Of a stretch of 64,000 nucleotides of DNA, positions 25,700 through 38,880 are shown one piece after another. Within the stretch, counting starts at the first letter, position 1. Each line of letters starts with the position of its first letter. The notes under the pieces are model-generated. The model did no database searches and was not told the origin of the DNA. It saw only the letters and a program-made list of their open reading frames with translations. Source of the DNA: Torreya grandis. Lineage: Eukaryota; Streptophyta; Pinopsida; Cupressales; Taxaceae. Where the stretch lies: assembly GCA_037957365.1 (NCBI GenBank), contig JARHVA010002682.1:895001-959000 (forward strand). The letters are read 5' to 3'. The position numbers and the translations under genes were made by a program.

Positions 25700-25711
25700 T
25701 GGTATTAGAGC
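25700..25711 (+). other. Primer-binding site (initiator methionine tRNA)
   Basis: TGGTATTAGAGC differs at one base from the usual plant retrotransposon site complementary to the 3' end of initiator methionine tRNA. It lies one base after the 5' LTR, which fixes the LTR end. Confidence 0.85.
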
Positions 25712-25789
25712 ATCCACACTTCATATCATTTCCAAGTGGTTTTGTGGTGCTTCTAAATTTTGTCATTGTTTGTATGCCCACTCATACGA

Positions 25790-28700
25790 GGTCTGATTAC
25801 AGGAAGATAGGGCTCGAGACTCGTGACCCTTCATCATACCTTCATGTCCTCAAATGGGAGACAAATCTTCAATGATGCCAACTTTAGAGATGTTTCAGAA
25901 AATGTATAGGATGCATTGCAAAGACAATGGGAAGATTTGGAAGAATGTCATACGTGTGAATGAGCAAGTATTGTCGATCACTTCTCGCTACTTCTCAAGC
26001 AACAAATTCCAACAACTTCTCATTCTCATTGGCTGTTTGGACAAGCACCATACAAGGTACAAGTCAATCTAGACATCCTTATGTTTGAAATAAAAATAGA
26101 TGCAGATGCACTAGATAAACCTTATTTGTTCATACTATGCGATTAATCAATTCTCTGACCAAGAAAAGATTACATTTGCTCTTTTGAAAGTTTCTTTATC
26201 GGTTAAGAAATGGTGGGAAAATTATTGCATTTTACATGAAGATGACTTCAATTTAGACACATCTGTAGACACACGAAATGCATTTGTAAAAACAGTCAAA
26301 GCAACCTATTATCTTGTTGGAAACTATGATGACTAGTACATCAAGTTATCTTAGTTGCGCCAAGGCAAAGAGCAATCTGTGTAGCAATACACAAATTCTT
26401 TTCATGCTTTGGTGTCCAAACTTGGGATTCAAGATTTAGAGAAAAATCTTGTTTTGAAGTATGGGTCAAACTTGAGACCTCATATCATTTCAGACTTGGA
26501 TTTCTTAACTATCTCTTCAATTGGAGAAACCTATAGATTTGCTTGCAAGTTTGAAGCGAAGGCCAGGGCCAAGGCCAAGACAAAATATTCAAAGTCTTAG
26601 ACCAAGCAACAACCTAAATCTTCTACGCATAATTCCAAATCAGGGAATAATTTCAAACACCTTCCAAAAAAGTAGCAACAACTATCAAATGATCAAAATA
26701 AGTAGTCCAAGATTGGCAAGTGGTGTTCAGTTCACAACTTCAGCAGTCACTCCAACAAAGAATACCATGCTAGCAAGACTCTACATGCACAACTTGAAGC
26801 AACAGGTACAACTACCACAACATTGGAGAAAGGTATGCAGATCATTGGACTTTGAGCATAGCGCCATGGTGGGTACCACAAACATCTCTACTACCCTTGT
26901 GGAAACAGAAGAAGTAAAAATATTTTTTCATTCTCAAATGTGGATCAATGCCCAACCAATACATTTCATTGTTGACAATGGAAGCTAGAAGAACCTGATT
27001 TCTCTTGAAGTAGTTCGCAGATTGAACTTGCCATTGATGCCTCACTCACAAACATACTCCATTGGATAGTTCAGTTCGGGATTTGAGAAACACATCATTC
27101 AGGATTGTCAAGTGGTGTACAACATCAAGATTTTCAAGATACAGTCCTTTGTGATGTCACTGATGTTTTATTGGGTCAACCATATCTTTACCATCGACAT
27201 GTAGTCTTAGGCAAATCCTAGATATGTTGTCATAGATGTTGGTGATATGAGATACCACATATTGGAAGTATTTCCAAAGCTATCACACATTGTCGCCAAT
27301 CAGTGTAAGAAGCTAGTCACATCTAATAAAAAGTTTGTGCTTTTGATGGTGAGATTTGAATGCAAGAGAGTCCTTGCGGCACCAATTTGTATCATAGTTC
27401 CTTCAACATCAATGCCAGAAGCAACAAAGTTGTAGCTCAAGTTGGATGAATACAAAGACATATTTCATCTACCAAAGGAAGTGCCTACACATTGTGTGGT
27501 GAAGCACACTATTGATTTGATCCCTAAACTACCTCTTCCTAATTTTTTTTGTACTGTAAATCCTTTTTGGAGAATGAAGAAATCAAGTTGCAGATTCATG
27601 AATTAGTGGACAAGGGACATATTAGGCCCAACTCATTGTCTTGCGACAACCCAATTGTGCTAGCGCCAAAGAAAGATGGCACATGGAGGTTGTGCATTGA
27701 TTACCGAGCACTCAACAAGATCACAGTGAAAAACCGCTATCCTCTTCCAAGGATCAAGGATCTTCTGGACTAGCTCTGCGGTGAAAACTACTTCACTAAG
27801 ATCGATCGTAAATCTGGATATCATCAGATTCTTGTTGATCCTATAGATGTATGGAAGACATCCTTCAAAGCCAAAGAAGGTTTGTTTGAATGGCTAGTCA
27901 TGCCTTTTGGTTTACCAATGCATCAACTACATTCATGCGGATGATGAATGATATTCTGAGGCCATTCACTACTTCATTTGTCGTAGTTTGCCTTGACGAC
28001 ATCCTAATCTTCAAGAAAACATGGGATGAACATTTGCGCCCTATAGAGCAAGTAATTGACACTTTGTGGAAAGTGGAAACACAAACTGTTTGCAAACATG
28101 GATAAATGTTCATTTGCCATGTCGTATATACAATGTTTGGGATACATTGTAGATGCACAAAGAGTGCATGTGGATCCGGCCAAGATTCGAGTCTTCTTGG
28201 TATGGCTGCAACGAAAGAATCTCGCAGAGCTTCGCAACTTTTTGGGATTGGCAAATTTCTATAGGAGATTTGTACTTGGTTTCTCTCATGTGACTTGGCC
28301 TCTAAACCAAGTTACCCAAGGTGGCCTTAAATTAAAGTTCAACTAGAATGTCGCACAACATAAAGCATTCGTGGAATTGAAACACAAACTTTGTTCTACA
28401 CCAATACTTGCTTTACTAGACCTTCAACAACCATTTGAGCTTGAGACAGATGCCTCTGATTTTGCACTCGGAGTAGTCCTCACTCAACATGGTCATCTCG
28501 TTGCTTACCACAACGAAATGTTCCCCGCATTGGTAAGGAATTGCCCAACATATGACTGTGAACTTTATGCTATTGTTTAGGCATGTAAGCATTGGAAGCA
28601 TTATATTTTGGGCAAGGAGATTGTGATCCACACAAATCACAAGCCGCTTGAGTTTTTGCAGATTTAGAACAAGTTGTAGCAAGAGTGGCATCAAAAATGA

Positions 28701-29734
28701 TTTTCTTATCTTCAATAGTTCCATCTAAACATCAAGCTTAAGAAGAGAAGTGCCAATCCAATTGCAGATTGCTTGAGCTGGCCACTAATTCAAACTCTCA
28801 TTTCTATATTTGATGCATGTACACATGAAGTCAACGCATGGTCATAATTGTATCCCTATGATATGGATTTTGCAGATATCTATGAGAACTTGCTTTGTGG
28901 TAAATTTAGTTCTAGATTTCTATTTGCAGTATGGACTTTCATATTGTCTACGACACTTGTGCGTCCTGCATGAGGTAGAGACAAAAACTCATATGGGAGG
29001 CTCATTTCAGCAAGATTGCAGGACATTTTGGAGTTGAAAAGACTCTTGCGGTGTTACATAAGTACTTCTGGCCACATCCTAGGTGTGATGTATCCAAATA
29101 TATCAAATCGTGTACCACGTGCAATTGCGAAGCCGATCAACAAGAAGCAAAGCCTGTACACACCTCTGCCTGTTCCAACAAGATCGTGAGAATCCATTTC
29201 CATGGACTTTTTCTCAGGTTACACTACTACCAAACATGGTATTGATTGTGTTTATGTAGTAGTTGATAGATTCTCAAAGATGACAATTATCATACCTTGT
29301 AAGAAAGCAATATCATCTCTAGAAACAACTCTATTGTACTTTCAATATGTCTAGACCCACTTTGGAATCCTAGAAACTGTCTTGTCTGATCGAGACACAA
29401 GATTTTTTGAGTAATTTCTGGAAAGCACTTTGGCCTATGCTAGATACAAAGTAGGAGACTGACGGACGTTACCGCAAGCTTCGTCCACTTCGATACAAGC
29501 CCTACACCATCACCAAGCAAGTAGGAGACAATGCTTAGGAGCTTAACCTTCCAACTTATCTTGGGTTGCATCCAGTCTTCAAGGCAAAACTCTTGCGCCA
29601 TTACTCTCCACCCATGTTGGATACGTCAAATACTGTAAAGATTCTTCAACAGACTGATATCAATCAAGATTGCAGTGTTCTAGCAGAATCGGATCAAGTC
29701 ATTGATGCTCGGGTCAAACATACACATCGACATG
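25790..29734 (+). pseudogene. Ty3/gypsy gag-pol (gag, protease, reverse transcriptase, RNase H, integrase), inactive
   Basis: Domains follow the gypsy order. Gag lies at about 25850-26600. A protease with 'FIVDNGSxKNLIS' lies at about 26960-27060. Reverse transcriptase (27560-28150) shows '[16 protein letters not shown]', '[14 protein letters not shown]' and an active-site box reading CLDD instead of YLDD. RNase H lies at 28370-28680 ('LETDASDFALGVVL'). The integrase zinc finger and core start are at about 29040-29400 ('SMDFFSGYTTTKHGIDCVYVVVD' in pieces). The integrase core is then internally deleted near 29400-29470, and the sequence jumps to the C-terminal part ('LHPVFKAKLLRHYSPP'). Numerous stops and frameshifts are present. 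The coding end is cut at 29734 by the LTR element that follows. Confidence 0.85.
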
Positions 29735-30824
29735 TGTCATGTCCCTCTTTTGATAGGGACATCATGGAAGACCTTTAGCCTTAACTTATTCTCGGGGCCT
29801 AAGGGACAAATAAGAAGGGAAAGAGTATTGTGTTTGATTGAATATGTAAAAAGTACCTTTTCGAAAGTTACTTTATGTTTTTTATTTCACTTAAAAAGGG
29901 GACCTTTAAGGGTCATGGAGGTTTAAGTGATTTAAAAAAGATCACAAGAAAACAATCTTTCAATTATTTGAGTTACCCTCCCTCTTTTGGGCGCCACACT
30001 TGGAGGGCTATAAAGGCAAAAGAGGAATCATTTGGAGAAGTTTATGTTATGTTTGATATTCAATATTTGTCTTTTAGCACGAAAATGCTAAGTCATTTGC
30101 TTTGAAGAGGAAACCCTTAAAGCAAAGAGTTAGAGGATGCAAACACTCTTTCTTCAGTGAGGTAGCTTCATCCAAAGGTTACCATTGGAGTTATCAATTC
30201 CTACAAGGGTGTTTTAAACACCTTTTTGCTATTTTCAGGTTGGAGACTTGTTTTTGGGAGTGCCGACTTGCTTTGTGGTTGAGTTTCTCATGCTTTTGGG
30301 TGGTTTTCTGCCTTAAAGACAATTCTAGAATTTAGTCTAATTTTTTGCATAGTGGCGACTTGCATTGGAGGAGGTTTGGACCTTGTTTGATTGTCAAATT
30401 TGTCTTGGATTAATTTTGTAATTTTTCTATAATATTCCAGCTTGGGCGATTGGGTTTTGGGGGCTTTTTGGCCTTGAATACATTCAAAAAAATTCTCTAA
30501 AAATCTGCCTTTCATTGCAATAATATTTGTGAAACTTATTGAGGGTTTATGAAGTTTGTTGCATGGTATATTAGCTGCAATTTTCTATTTATTATTTCAG
30601 TTTGAGGCACCTAAAGTTTGGTGGATTAATTCCACTTTTGAAGGGCCACCATTGCTTGTTTGGATCAGCTAATGGTTGCTTAGGGTTTGATATTTTTTTG
30701 AGCTAATTTTGGAGATATTTTGGCAGCTAGAATTTGTTGCTACAAAAATTAGAATTTTATTTTTTTGGCTAGGGTTTTCAAATAATTCCAATATTCAGGG
30801 ATTGTCTTAATTAGGGACATTACA
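29735..30824 (+). repeat. 5' LTR of the inner gag-protease element
   Basis: It starts TGTCATGTCCCT and ends TAGGGACATTACA, 1090 bp, and is nearly collinear with 34154-35246. The left flank ACATG (29730-29734) pairs with ACAAG after the 3' LTR, a 4/5 match. No clear methionine-tRNA primer site follows, so another tRNA may be the primer. Confidence 0.85.
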
Positions 30825-31194
30825 ATAATATGAGAACTAAATCTTGGCTAGCCATGGGGTTTCAAAGTGATACATGCAAGAGGGTGACAAAGAGGTAAGA
30901 TATTACTTGAGAAGCAAGAAGAAAGTGGGAGAAATTGCACAAACAGAAGACATGTTTCACTTGGATCAGCAAAGGGATGAGATAGAAAATAGAGACGAAC
31001 ATAAGCTTGACATGTAGACACAGGCCTAGGACCAAATGATTGGTATGATGATGGAATTTCTTTGTACTATGAAGGAGATGAGGGGTGACAAACCATCCAA
31101 TTGGGATGGTAGTGCTTTTGGAAGTCACAACCTCACGGATCAGCCTTCTAAAGGGGTTGGAGGAGCTTCACGTAGGCCTAATTAGATTACTTTT

Positions 31195-32880
31195 TTGCAA
31201 GAAGTGATTATTCCAGATGGAGAAGTACAACCCACATTGAGGGACAATTTGTTGAGAGATTATGATGAATACATGACATATCGAATGCCTTTTAGGGATC
31301 CAATGGATTTTTCAGCTTTCACTTCATGGAAGCATGGCCAAATGGTTGGCAATAGGGCTGGCCAAAAGCACAAGGGCAGCCAAGGAGGACTCGACCATGC
31401 ATTGTGAAAGCTCCCACTCTCAAATTTTGATGGTTCCTCCACAAGTTCAGCTAGGGCTTGGATCCAAAAGGTGGATACATATTTTCTATAAGGCCTATGA
31501 TAGAAAAAGAGGCCATTCAGTTTACTACCTTGCACTTGGAAGGCGCTGTTCATGAATGGTGGTAACACGGTTTGGTCACTCAAGGGCACCAATTCATTTA
31601 CTCTTATGAAGAATTCAGTAAGAGGATTATTGAAAGATTTGAAAGGGCTGTTCCAGAGCTACATTTTAGAGAGTTGGTACAATTAAAACAAAAGGATACT
31701 ATAGAGGATTATGTGACTGAATTTTAGAGGCTTTTAGTCATAGTAACATATGTTTCAAAGAGAAGGTTGGTGGTTCTCTTCATAGAGGGTTTGGCTGATT
31801 CTATTAGGGGTTTGGTCAAGGCTTTTGACCCTTCTACTCTCCAAGGAGCCATTCAAAAGGCCCTTGATCTTGAGTCCTCTGCACCACAAGTTAAAATTCT
31901 GTCATTTAATTTACAAAAAACCAATTCTTTCAAGCCTTATGGACAGCCAAAAGATAATAAATAGGGGCAGCCAAGGAGTAGCACTTTTGGACCACCTAGA
32001 TCAGCGCCTTTGGGGAAATTTGATAGGCCCAATTAGCATGGTTTGGGGCAGTTTGGTAGGCGAAATTAGCAGGGTTTGGGGCAACAAAGAGAGTTGCGAG
32101 GAGAGAATTTTGAGACAAGAAACTAATTAAGGAGGAAGAAGTTGTGCTTTGATTGTAAAGAACCTTGGACATCGGGTCACCATTGCTGTGGGAAGAGTCA
32201 AGTGCACTACATTGAGGTGCATTCGAATGAAGAAGATGAGGATGAAGAAGAAGGGGCAGCCACCTATGATGAAGAGCACTTGGAGATCCATGGAGGAGAG
32301 ACTTGGATGACACCTTTGCTTCCTTATTGGGGACCCCTAGATACTATCCATTTCGTGTGAAAGGTAGTTTGAAAGGTAAGGATGTCACTACTCTCATTGA
32401 TTTGTGGAGTCATTCATAATTTTTTTGATAATAAATTGGTTGCTTTGTGTGGGTTGCAATCTATTGAATTTAGTGGTTTTCGTGTGACTGTGGCAGATGG
32501 CTTCACCATCCTGTGTACCACTAAAATCCCCAAGTTGAGCATAATGATGGGAACACATCTCATTGAGGATGACTTCTATGTGGTTGGTATTGGGGAGAAC
32601 AACTTAGTGTTCGGTATACAATGGTTGCACTCTCTTAGAGAGTACACCCAAAATTACCAAACAATGGAGCTCAAGTTTGATGCAAATGGCAAAGAAGTCA
32701 TTCTACATGGTTTATATGATAGCCTACATGGTTTATATGATAGCGCACCCAAGGGCGCAACATCCAAGAGGATGGAGAGTATAATTCATGGAGGAATTCT
32801 TGTAGGGGCAGCAAGACATGTTTTTTCTGAGTTGGAACAACCAACTCTCATGAAGGAAATGAGTCACATGGCGTGTTGAG
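31195..32880 (+). pseudogene. Gypsy gag and protease of the inner element, inactive
   Basis: The capsid domain (about 31410-31880) reads in shifting frames, with 'SNFDGSSTSSARAWIQKVDTY' (one residue over two frames), 'SYEEFSKRIIERFERA' and 'QLKQKDTIEDYVTEF'. A zinc-knuckle-like 'CFDCKEPWTSGHHC' lies at about 32143-32185, followed by an acidic stretch. A retropepsin-like domain occupies about 32380-32720 ('FRVTVADGFTI', 'GIQWLHSL'). Its catalytic Asp-Ser/Thr-Gly is lost at a frameshift near 32400. A 21-bp tandem duplication (CTACATGGTTTATATGATAGC) occurs at 32702-32745. No reverse transcriptase or integrase follows. Confidence 0.7.
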
Positions 32881-34153
32881 TGGAGAAAAAGTGGGAAAAG
32901 GTTACCCTTACAAAAAAGTCAATGAATGGGGCATAGGTCAAATTTATCTTTGCATGAGCTGTTTTCTAAGGCATATTAGAGTGATCAAGGTTTTGTTGAA
33001 GGGAGACCATGCTAGTTGGCTACCAAGGTATCAAGAGAATTATTCAATCCCTTTTTCTCTAAGCTCTACAAATTCTGAAAATATATGCTTGAAATTAGTT
33101 TTGAGAAGGATTGAAATTCCATATGTGAGGAGAATAAGAAATTTTGAAATTTGGATGGCAAAGAGGTTGCAAATGCACTCAAAAAATTTCGAGTTTTTTA
33201 ATGTCAATTCAGCCAAGTATATATTCTGAAAATGTGATGAACAAAGTGTTAACTCAGCTAGATAAACGCACCCCAAGGTCTGAAATCAAGAGGATGCTTG
33301 GTGTAGGTATTAGAGAAGGGGCAAATGAGCAACTTCAACTGAGTATATTTTCATGGAACAAGTTGAAAAAGAGGAATGTACAGCACCCTATAAAGTCTGG
33401 AATTGCAAGAAAGTGTGGGTCTTTCCTTAGTGACAAAGGTCCATTTGGTGCACCACTTCCTCAAGGTATGCAACCCCAATATTTGTGGGACCCAACATGT
33501 GCTCCCAGGATTGTCAAAAGGTATATAAGGGGCAACTCTTTAACATTTCTCAGTTCTGATTTCTTTTGCTTGCTTGGGTCTAGAATGTTTTCTTTATGTG
33601 GCATAGACATGAAGGGTTTGTAGGAAGCCAAATTGGTGATAGATTGGTTGGCTCCATTGAAGATTTGCAGGGCTGTTGGAGGTCAAATCAGCCCACATAA
33701 CAAATGGTTCAGGTTTCTGAAGGAGTTGGTTCGCTCCAAGGCAAGAAGGCAAGTGACTATGTGGACCAAGGATGGAGTTACCACTTCCACATGAGTTTCC
33801 AACCCTTGGGAGGTTCGAAATTGAGAGTTTGAGGGGTGGAATCAAGGGCATATGCAGCTGTTATGAGTTGCATAAGGCAGAATACACTTGGGGCAGTAAG
33901 TTGTTAGGAAGAAAAATCATTTTGAAGGCTGATAAGGAGGATGCTAGGGGATGTACCATGCCTAACAATGAGGAGTTTGCAGCCATACCCCATAAAGAAG
34001 GCATTGCCAAAGTTACAAAAGTGAAAGGCTTCATCAAGAGGGGCCTTTTCATTGGAAAGGGCTTAGGTTTGAGTTTTGCACAAAGCCCATGGTGGAGATA
34101 GCACATTGGTTACCTTTGTTGCTTGAAGACAAACAATTTTAGGCATGGAGGAT
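32881..34153 (+). other. Non-canonical 3' part of the inner LTR element
   Basis: This 1.27-kb stretch occupies the place where a gypsy element would carry reverse transcriptase, but I see no such motif in any frame. Several moderately long plus-strand frames (32873-33229, 33144-33623, 33772-34101) lack recognisable domains. It ends at TTAGGCATGGAGGAT, a modest purine tract just before the 3' LTR. The element thus looks like a non-autonomous gag-protease type, possibly carrying foreign sequence. Confidence 0.4.
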
Positions 34154-35246
34154 TGTCATGTCCCTCTTTTGATAGGGACATCAAGGAAGACCCTTAGCTT
34201 TAACTTATTCTCGAGGGTTAAGGGACAAGTAAGAAGGGAAAGAATATTGTGTTTGATTGAATATATGTAAAAAGTACCTTTTTGGAAGTTACTTTATGTT
34301 TCTTATTTCACGTAACAAGGGGACCTTTGAGGGTCATGGAGGTTCAAGTGATTTAAAAAAAATCATAAGAAAAAGTTCTTTTAATTATTTGAGTTACCTT
34401 CCCTTCCTCTTTTGGGCACCACAGTTGGAGGGCTATAAAAACAAAAGAGGAATCATTTGGAGAGGTTTATGTTATGTTTGATATTCACTCTTGGTCTTTT
34501 AGCTCGAAAACACTAAGCCATTTGCTTTCAAGGTGAAACCCTTCAAGCAAAGAGTTAGAGGACGCAAACCCTCTTTCTTAAGTGAGGTAGCGTCATCCAC
34601 ATGTTACCATTGGAGTTATCAGTTCCTACAAGGGTGTTTTAAACACCATTTTGATATTTTCAAGTGGGCGACTTGCTTTTGGGAGTGGCGACTTGCTTGG
34701 TGGTTGAATTTCTCATTCTTTTGGGTGGTTTTATGCCTTAAAGACAATTCTAGAATTTAGTCTAATTTTTTGCATAGTGGCGCTTGCATTGGAGGTTTGG
34801 ACCTTGTTTGATGCTCAAATTTGTCTTGGATTAATTCTGTAATTTTTCTATAATATTCCAGCTTGGGTGATTGAGTTTTCGGGGCTTTTTGGCCTCGAAT
34901 ACATTCAAAAAATTTCTCTAAAAATATGCCTTTCGTTGCAATAATATTTGTGAAATTTATTGAGGGTTTATGAAGCTTGTTGCATGGTAAATCAGTTGCA
35001 ATTGTCTATTTATTATTTCAGTTTGGGGCACCTAAGGTTTGGTGGATAAATTCCACCTTTGAAGGGCCACCATTGCTTGTTTGGATCAGCTAATGGTTGC
35101 TTAGGGTTTGCTATTTTTTTGAGCTAATTTTGGAGGTATTTTGGCAGCTAGGGTTTGCTGCTACGAAAATTAGAATTTTACTTTTTTGGCTAGGGTTTTC
35201 AAACAATTTCAATAGTCAAGGAATGATCCTATTTGGGGACATTACA
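34154..35246 (+). repeat. 3' LTR of the inner gag-protease element
   Basis: It starts TGTCATGTCCCT and ends TGGGGACATTACA, 1093 bp, matching 29735-30824 with scattered substitutions and few indels. The flank ACAAG follows at 35247-35251. Confidence 0.85.
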
Positions 35247-35394
35247 ACAAGAGATCCCTCTCTTCCAGATCGTCAAAGAAGCTTAAATGTTTTCCCAGGG
35301 AAATATGGTTCACAGAAGTGTAGGTTGCCAATTTGTTTCCACATCTCCCACAATTGCATGTAATGTGTACCATTGCTCGTCGAGGAGGAGCCAC

Positions 35395-35988
35395 TGACCT
35401 ACGAGGATCTAGGTCAAATTGTACATCTCATAGTTGCACGCCCAGTCTTGCACTAATGTCGGTAACTACGTCAGTAGGTTCCGCACCTATGTGCCAGTTT
35501 GTTCCTTGCAATATCAATTTGCATTACTGCATAACTTCTGCAGTGTTAGTATTGTAGCTAACAACTCATCAATAACAATAGTCAGTGATGTCACCTCACT
35601 TTTTGGTTATGAAGCGATTGATACCAATTGTTGCAACCGTTCAGTTGACATTTCATCCCCTTGCATTGTATAATAATGTACACTTCCATTCTTTGTAGGT
35701 TAGCATCGTATTGAGCAGAAACATAGATGAAGAGTTAGGAAGTTCTTTGACAACAAACCTCTGACCTCTCAGTTATTATACAGGGCTTAGCACAATACAA
35801 CTTTGCTATTACAATTATATATTGGTTGTCATTTCTTTCTTACGGTTGTCATTTCTTTCTTACTTTCCTTGTTTGTCAACGCACTGCACTTTTATATTTT
35901 CTATCATGCATTAATTAGCTTCCGCATATAATCCTCTTAACTAGTTTAAGTAGGTTCTCCATCGGGTCTCCTCCTGGGCCCCAAATCA
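35395..35988 (+). repeat. 3' LTR of the outer Ty3/gypsy element
   Basis: It begins TGACCTACGAGG right after a purine tract (GAGGAGGAGCCAC), the expected polypurine position, and ends CCAAATCA. It is about 594 bp and aligns with the 5' LTR. A 23-bp local duplication (GGTTGTCATTTCTTTCTTAC) is present near 35823-35865. No clear 5-bp target duplication was found; CTGGA occurs just after this LTR and 8 bases before the 5' LTR, which is only suggestive. Confidence 0.7.
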
Positions 35989-37913
35989 CTGGAAAACCTC
36001 ATCGAAAATATTTGTCATTGCCTAAAGTGGTGGAGTTATCTGACCCATCATCAATCATTGTGAAAAGATCTAACAGTGTTCATCGTGGAGTACCCAATTT
36101 TAGAGGGGTCAGGTTGGGACATCCTAGGGGGAAGCAAAGCACTTCCTCTAGAATATCTCCTTACATTCAAGGCCGATGTACTTCCTGTAATACAAATGAA
36201 ACTCATAATGTCAGTCTGCCCCTGTGGTCTGGTAGGTGGCCGGTAAGTAGTAGATCCATGTCATTGAAAAGGGGCAGAGCCTGCTGGTGGGAAGAAGCAG
36301 AGCCACGGTGCAGAGGGAGAGCAAGCTGGGGAATCTGACTAGTAATGATATGTTGAGAGAAGCGTTGCCTAACTGATCTATCAGCTTTGATGTGTGATGC
36401 ATTGGTATCTAAAGGGCACTTAGTGTTGCCAATCGCTTGGATGGGTTGGAAGAAAGAGTTGATCAACATGGGGGATCTAGAGCCTCTGGGCTCATCTTGT
36501 AGGGATCCACTCTAGAGGGTGATGACCTTGCGAAGATAAAGAGTTAGGCACCGCGGTCTGGATATATATAGAAAGCAGATAAGAGTGTTTGTTGAGTCCT
36601 TATAGAGACAATGATATCTTCCCTAGATCTCATAGTAAATAGGGCATTTAAAAATGAAGTATTCCTCGGTCTCCACCTCCTGGAGGGAGCAAAGACGACA
36701 GATCCAATCTGAGCAAAGAATGTGGTGATCTGTTTCAACTTGTAATTGGTGAGTACACACTCTCATTTGGCCAAGGGGAAACCTCAAGCTGTGGGACCAA
36801 TGGCATTGGAGATAGCGAGGGCAACAAATAATACCCTCTAGTACTTGTAAGAAATGCTTAGCGTATAAAGCAAGCTTGGGGCTGAGCGGCGCAAAGGGCG
36901 AGATCTAGGTGTCTTGGATATATTGTCTGTAGATGTCATCCTTGGCAGCTCTAGTGATGACGTCCATTGTGGGAAGGAACTCGGGGGGCGGGGGGGGGCA
37001 TCTAGGTAATACATGAAAGGGGGTAGTTGATCCATAGAGATGCCAATAGAAAGGAGCAACCTAGTCTCAAAGTACTGATAGTGCCAGCGTTTGGTGGGGA
37101 CCAGTGAAGCAATCCTCTCTGAAGAGCAAGGTGCTAAGTATAGATATTTCTCACGACTAGAAGTTGAGTCCCCAAAGGACCCGAGTCTATGGATGTAGAA
37201 AGCAAGCTTGAAGATAGTCTCAAGTCATAGCGGTTGCGTGACAAATTTAGCTTCAATGATGCACTTAGGAATTGTCCACTTGCAACGAATCATGAGTTGT
37301 AACATGGGATTTTGGACCCTCTAAATACGCGCCCAATCAATGACTCCCAAGCTTGGTCCCCACACCTCAAACCATAGAAAACTGTAGGTTTGATGATTGC
37401 ATAAAAAAGGCGTAACTTGGAAGGAATGTTCTAGAACTGAATCTAGAAATATTGATGTTATAAGACAGAAAGAGAGGCATTCCCCTTGCAAAGGCGTGGA
37501 TGAGAGGCATACTTCATGCTAAAGCATAGACCAAAAATTGGACCCCAAATAAGTGTAGGCCGATGTGATCTCTAGAAGTTCCCCTTTGTAAAAAAACTGA
37601 AATTTGGAGAGAGAGCGCTTGGAGATATTGAAGATCATGACCTTAGTTTTACTAAGGTTGACCACAAGCTATTGAGTTCTCAAAAATGAGCAAAGGCATC
37701 AAGTTGCCATGTAAGCCCTCGACAGAGTGTGAGAGGACAACATTCTCGGCAGAAAGAAGGATAGCTATAAGCACCTCATGGAAAAAAAAAAAACTATAAT
37801 CCATATGGGTAGGCTGCTAAAGAAACTCCTCTAACTCATCAATGTAGATGCTGAAAAGGGTCGATGAGAGAGGACATCCTTGCTTGACCCCAATGGAAAA
37901 AATTATAGAGCAC
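35989..37913 (-). mobile_element. LINE (non-LTR retrotransposon), 5'-truncated and inactive
   Basis: Read on the minus strand, the truncated end starts near 37913, with the reverse-transcriptase motif GVKQGCPL at about 37867-37891. Next comes a box reading 'SAENVVLSHSV', where an active enzyme has F/Y-A-D-D, so the catalytic aspartates are lost. The region after it (thumb and C-terminal part, with 'KTKVMIFN', 'YGCEVWGPSLGVIDWARI'-like pieces in shifting frames) continues to a stop near 36544. The remainder to 35989 is the 3' untranslated part. The 5' end, with ORF1 and endonuclease, is missing. Confidence 0.7.
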
Positions 37914-38880
37914 GATTGGAATAAATTATAAAGACTTAATTTAACATATATATTTCTTAGACTTTTATGTTGTATGTGTTCCCTTTTGGCATGTCTTGGA
38001 AAAATTTGTATCTTTTTCGGTTGCTCCTAATGATTAATTATTCTTCATGTATTCAACCTCCTCTTTTTTGGGAAAAAATTAATTATGTAAAAGAATTATG
38101 CATATTTCAAAGATGAGGGCAAGACCCACCATAAAAAGACCTCCCTAGGAAGGAGATGCTTGCATTACCTTTCTTCAACCTAAACCAATACCCAATATTA
38201 GAAAAATAAAAAATAGCCTCCCTATAATGGATACTACATCAAGATGGATCAAAGTAATGAACTTTTGGGGAGTGCATTTTGGAAGATAAGTTCATGTATC
38301 ATTGGATGTGCACTCGTTATGGGTAGAAAGGTCATTTGTCTTTGTGCATGCATTGTTTGCACTATTTACACGTAACATGGTTGACCAATGACAACTAATA
38401 GTGGATTGTATCATGGGAATATGGTAAAGAATATATTAGTAATGGTGCATAATAGAACATGATTGGAAACAATTACAAAGACTTAAATAACATATACATT
38501 TCTTAGACTTCACTTTTATGTTGTTTGTGTTCCTCTTTGCATGTCATGCAATTTTTAAAAATCTTTTTTGGTTGCTCCTAATGATTATTCTTTTCCTCAT
38601 GTTTCCAATCTCTTTTTAGTTTGGAAAAATATTATCCGGTAAAAGAGTTATGAAAACTTCAAAGACGAGGAGAGCAAGTAAGATTCACCATAAAAAGACC
38701 TACCTAGGAAGAGATGTTTGCATTACCTTTATTCAACCTAAACCAATACTTAGTATTAGAAAAAGCAAAAAGAGCCACCCTATAATGGATACACGGGTCA
38801 AAGAAACCCACTTGCGGGGAGTGTATTTTGGATAGCAAGTTCATGTACCATCGAATGTGTGCTCCTCACGGGTTGGATAT
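37914..38880. repeat. Two direct copies of a roughly 420-bp intron segment
   Basis: About 37914-38335 and 38461-38880 share the same order of words (GATTGGAA...AAAGACTTAA, TTTCTTAGACTT, CACCATAAAAAGACC, TCAACCTAAACCAATAC, CCTATAATGGATAC). Between them lies 38340-38460, the second copy of the 23770-23905 segment. The order fits a tandem duplication of about 550 bp. Confidence 0.65.

Noticed and set aside
36012..36338. Plus-strand open frame of 108 codons
   Set aside because: It is antisense to the 3' part of the LINE and shows no motif of its own.
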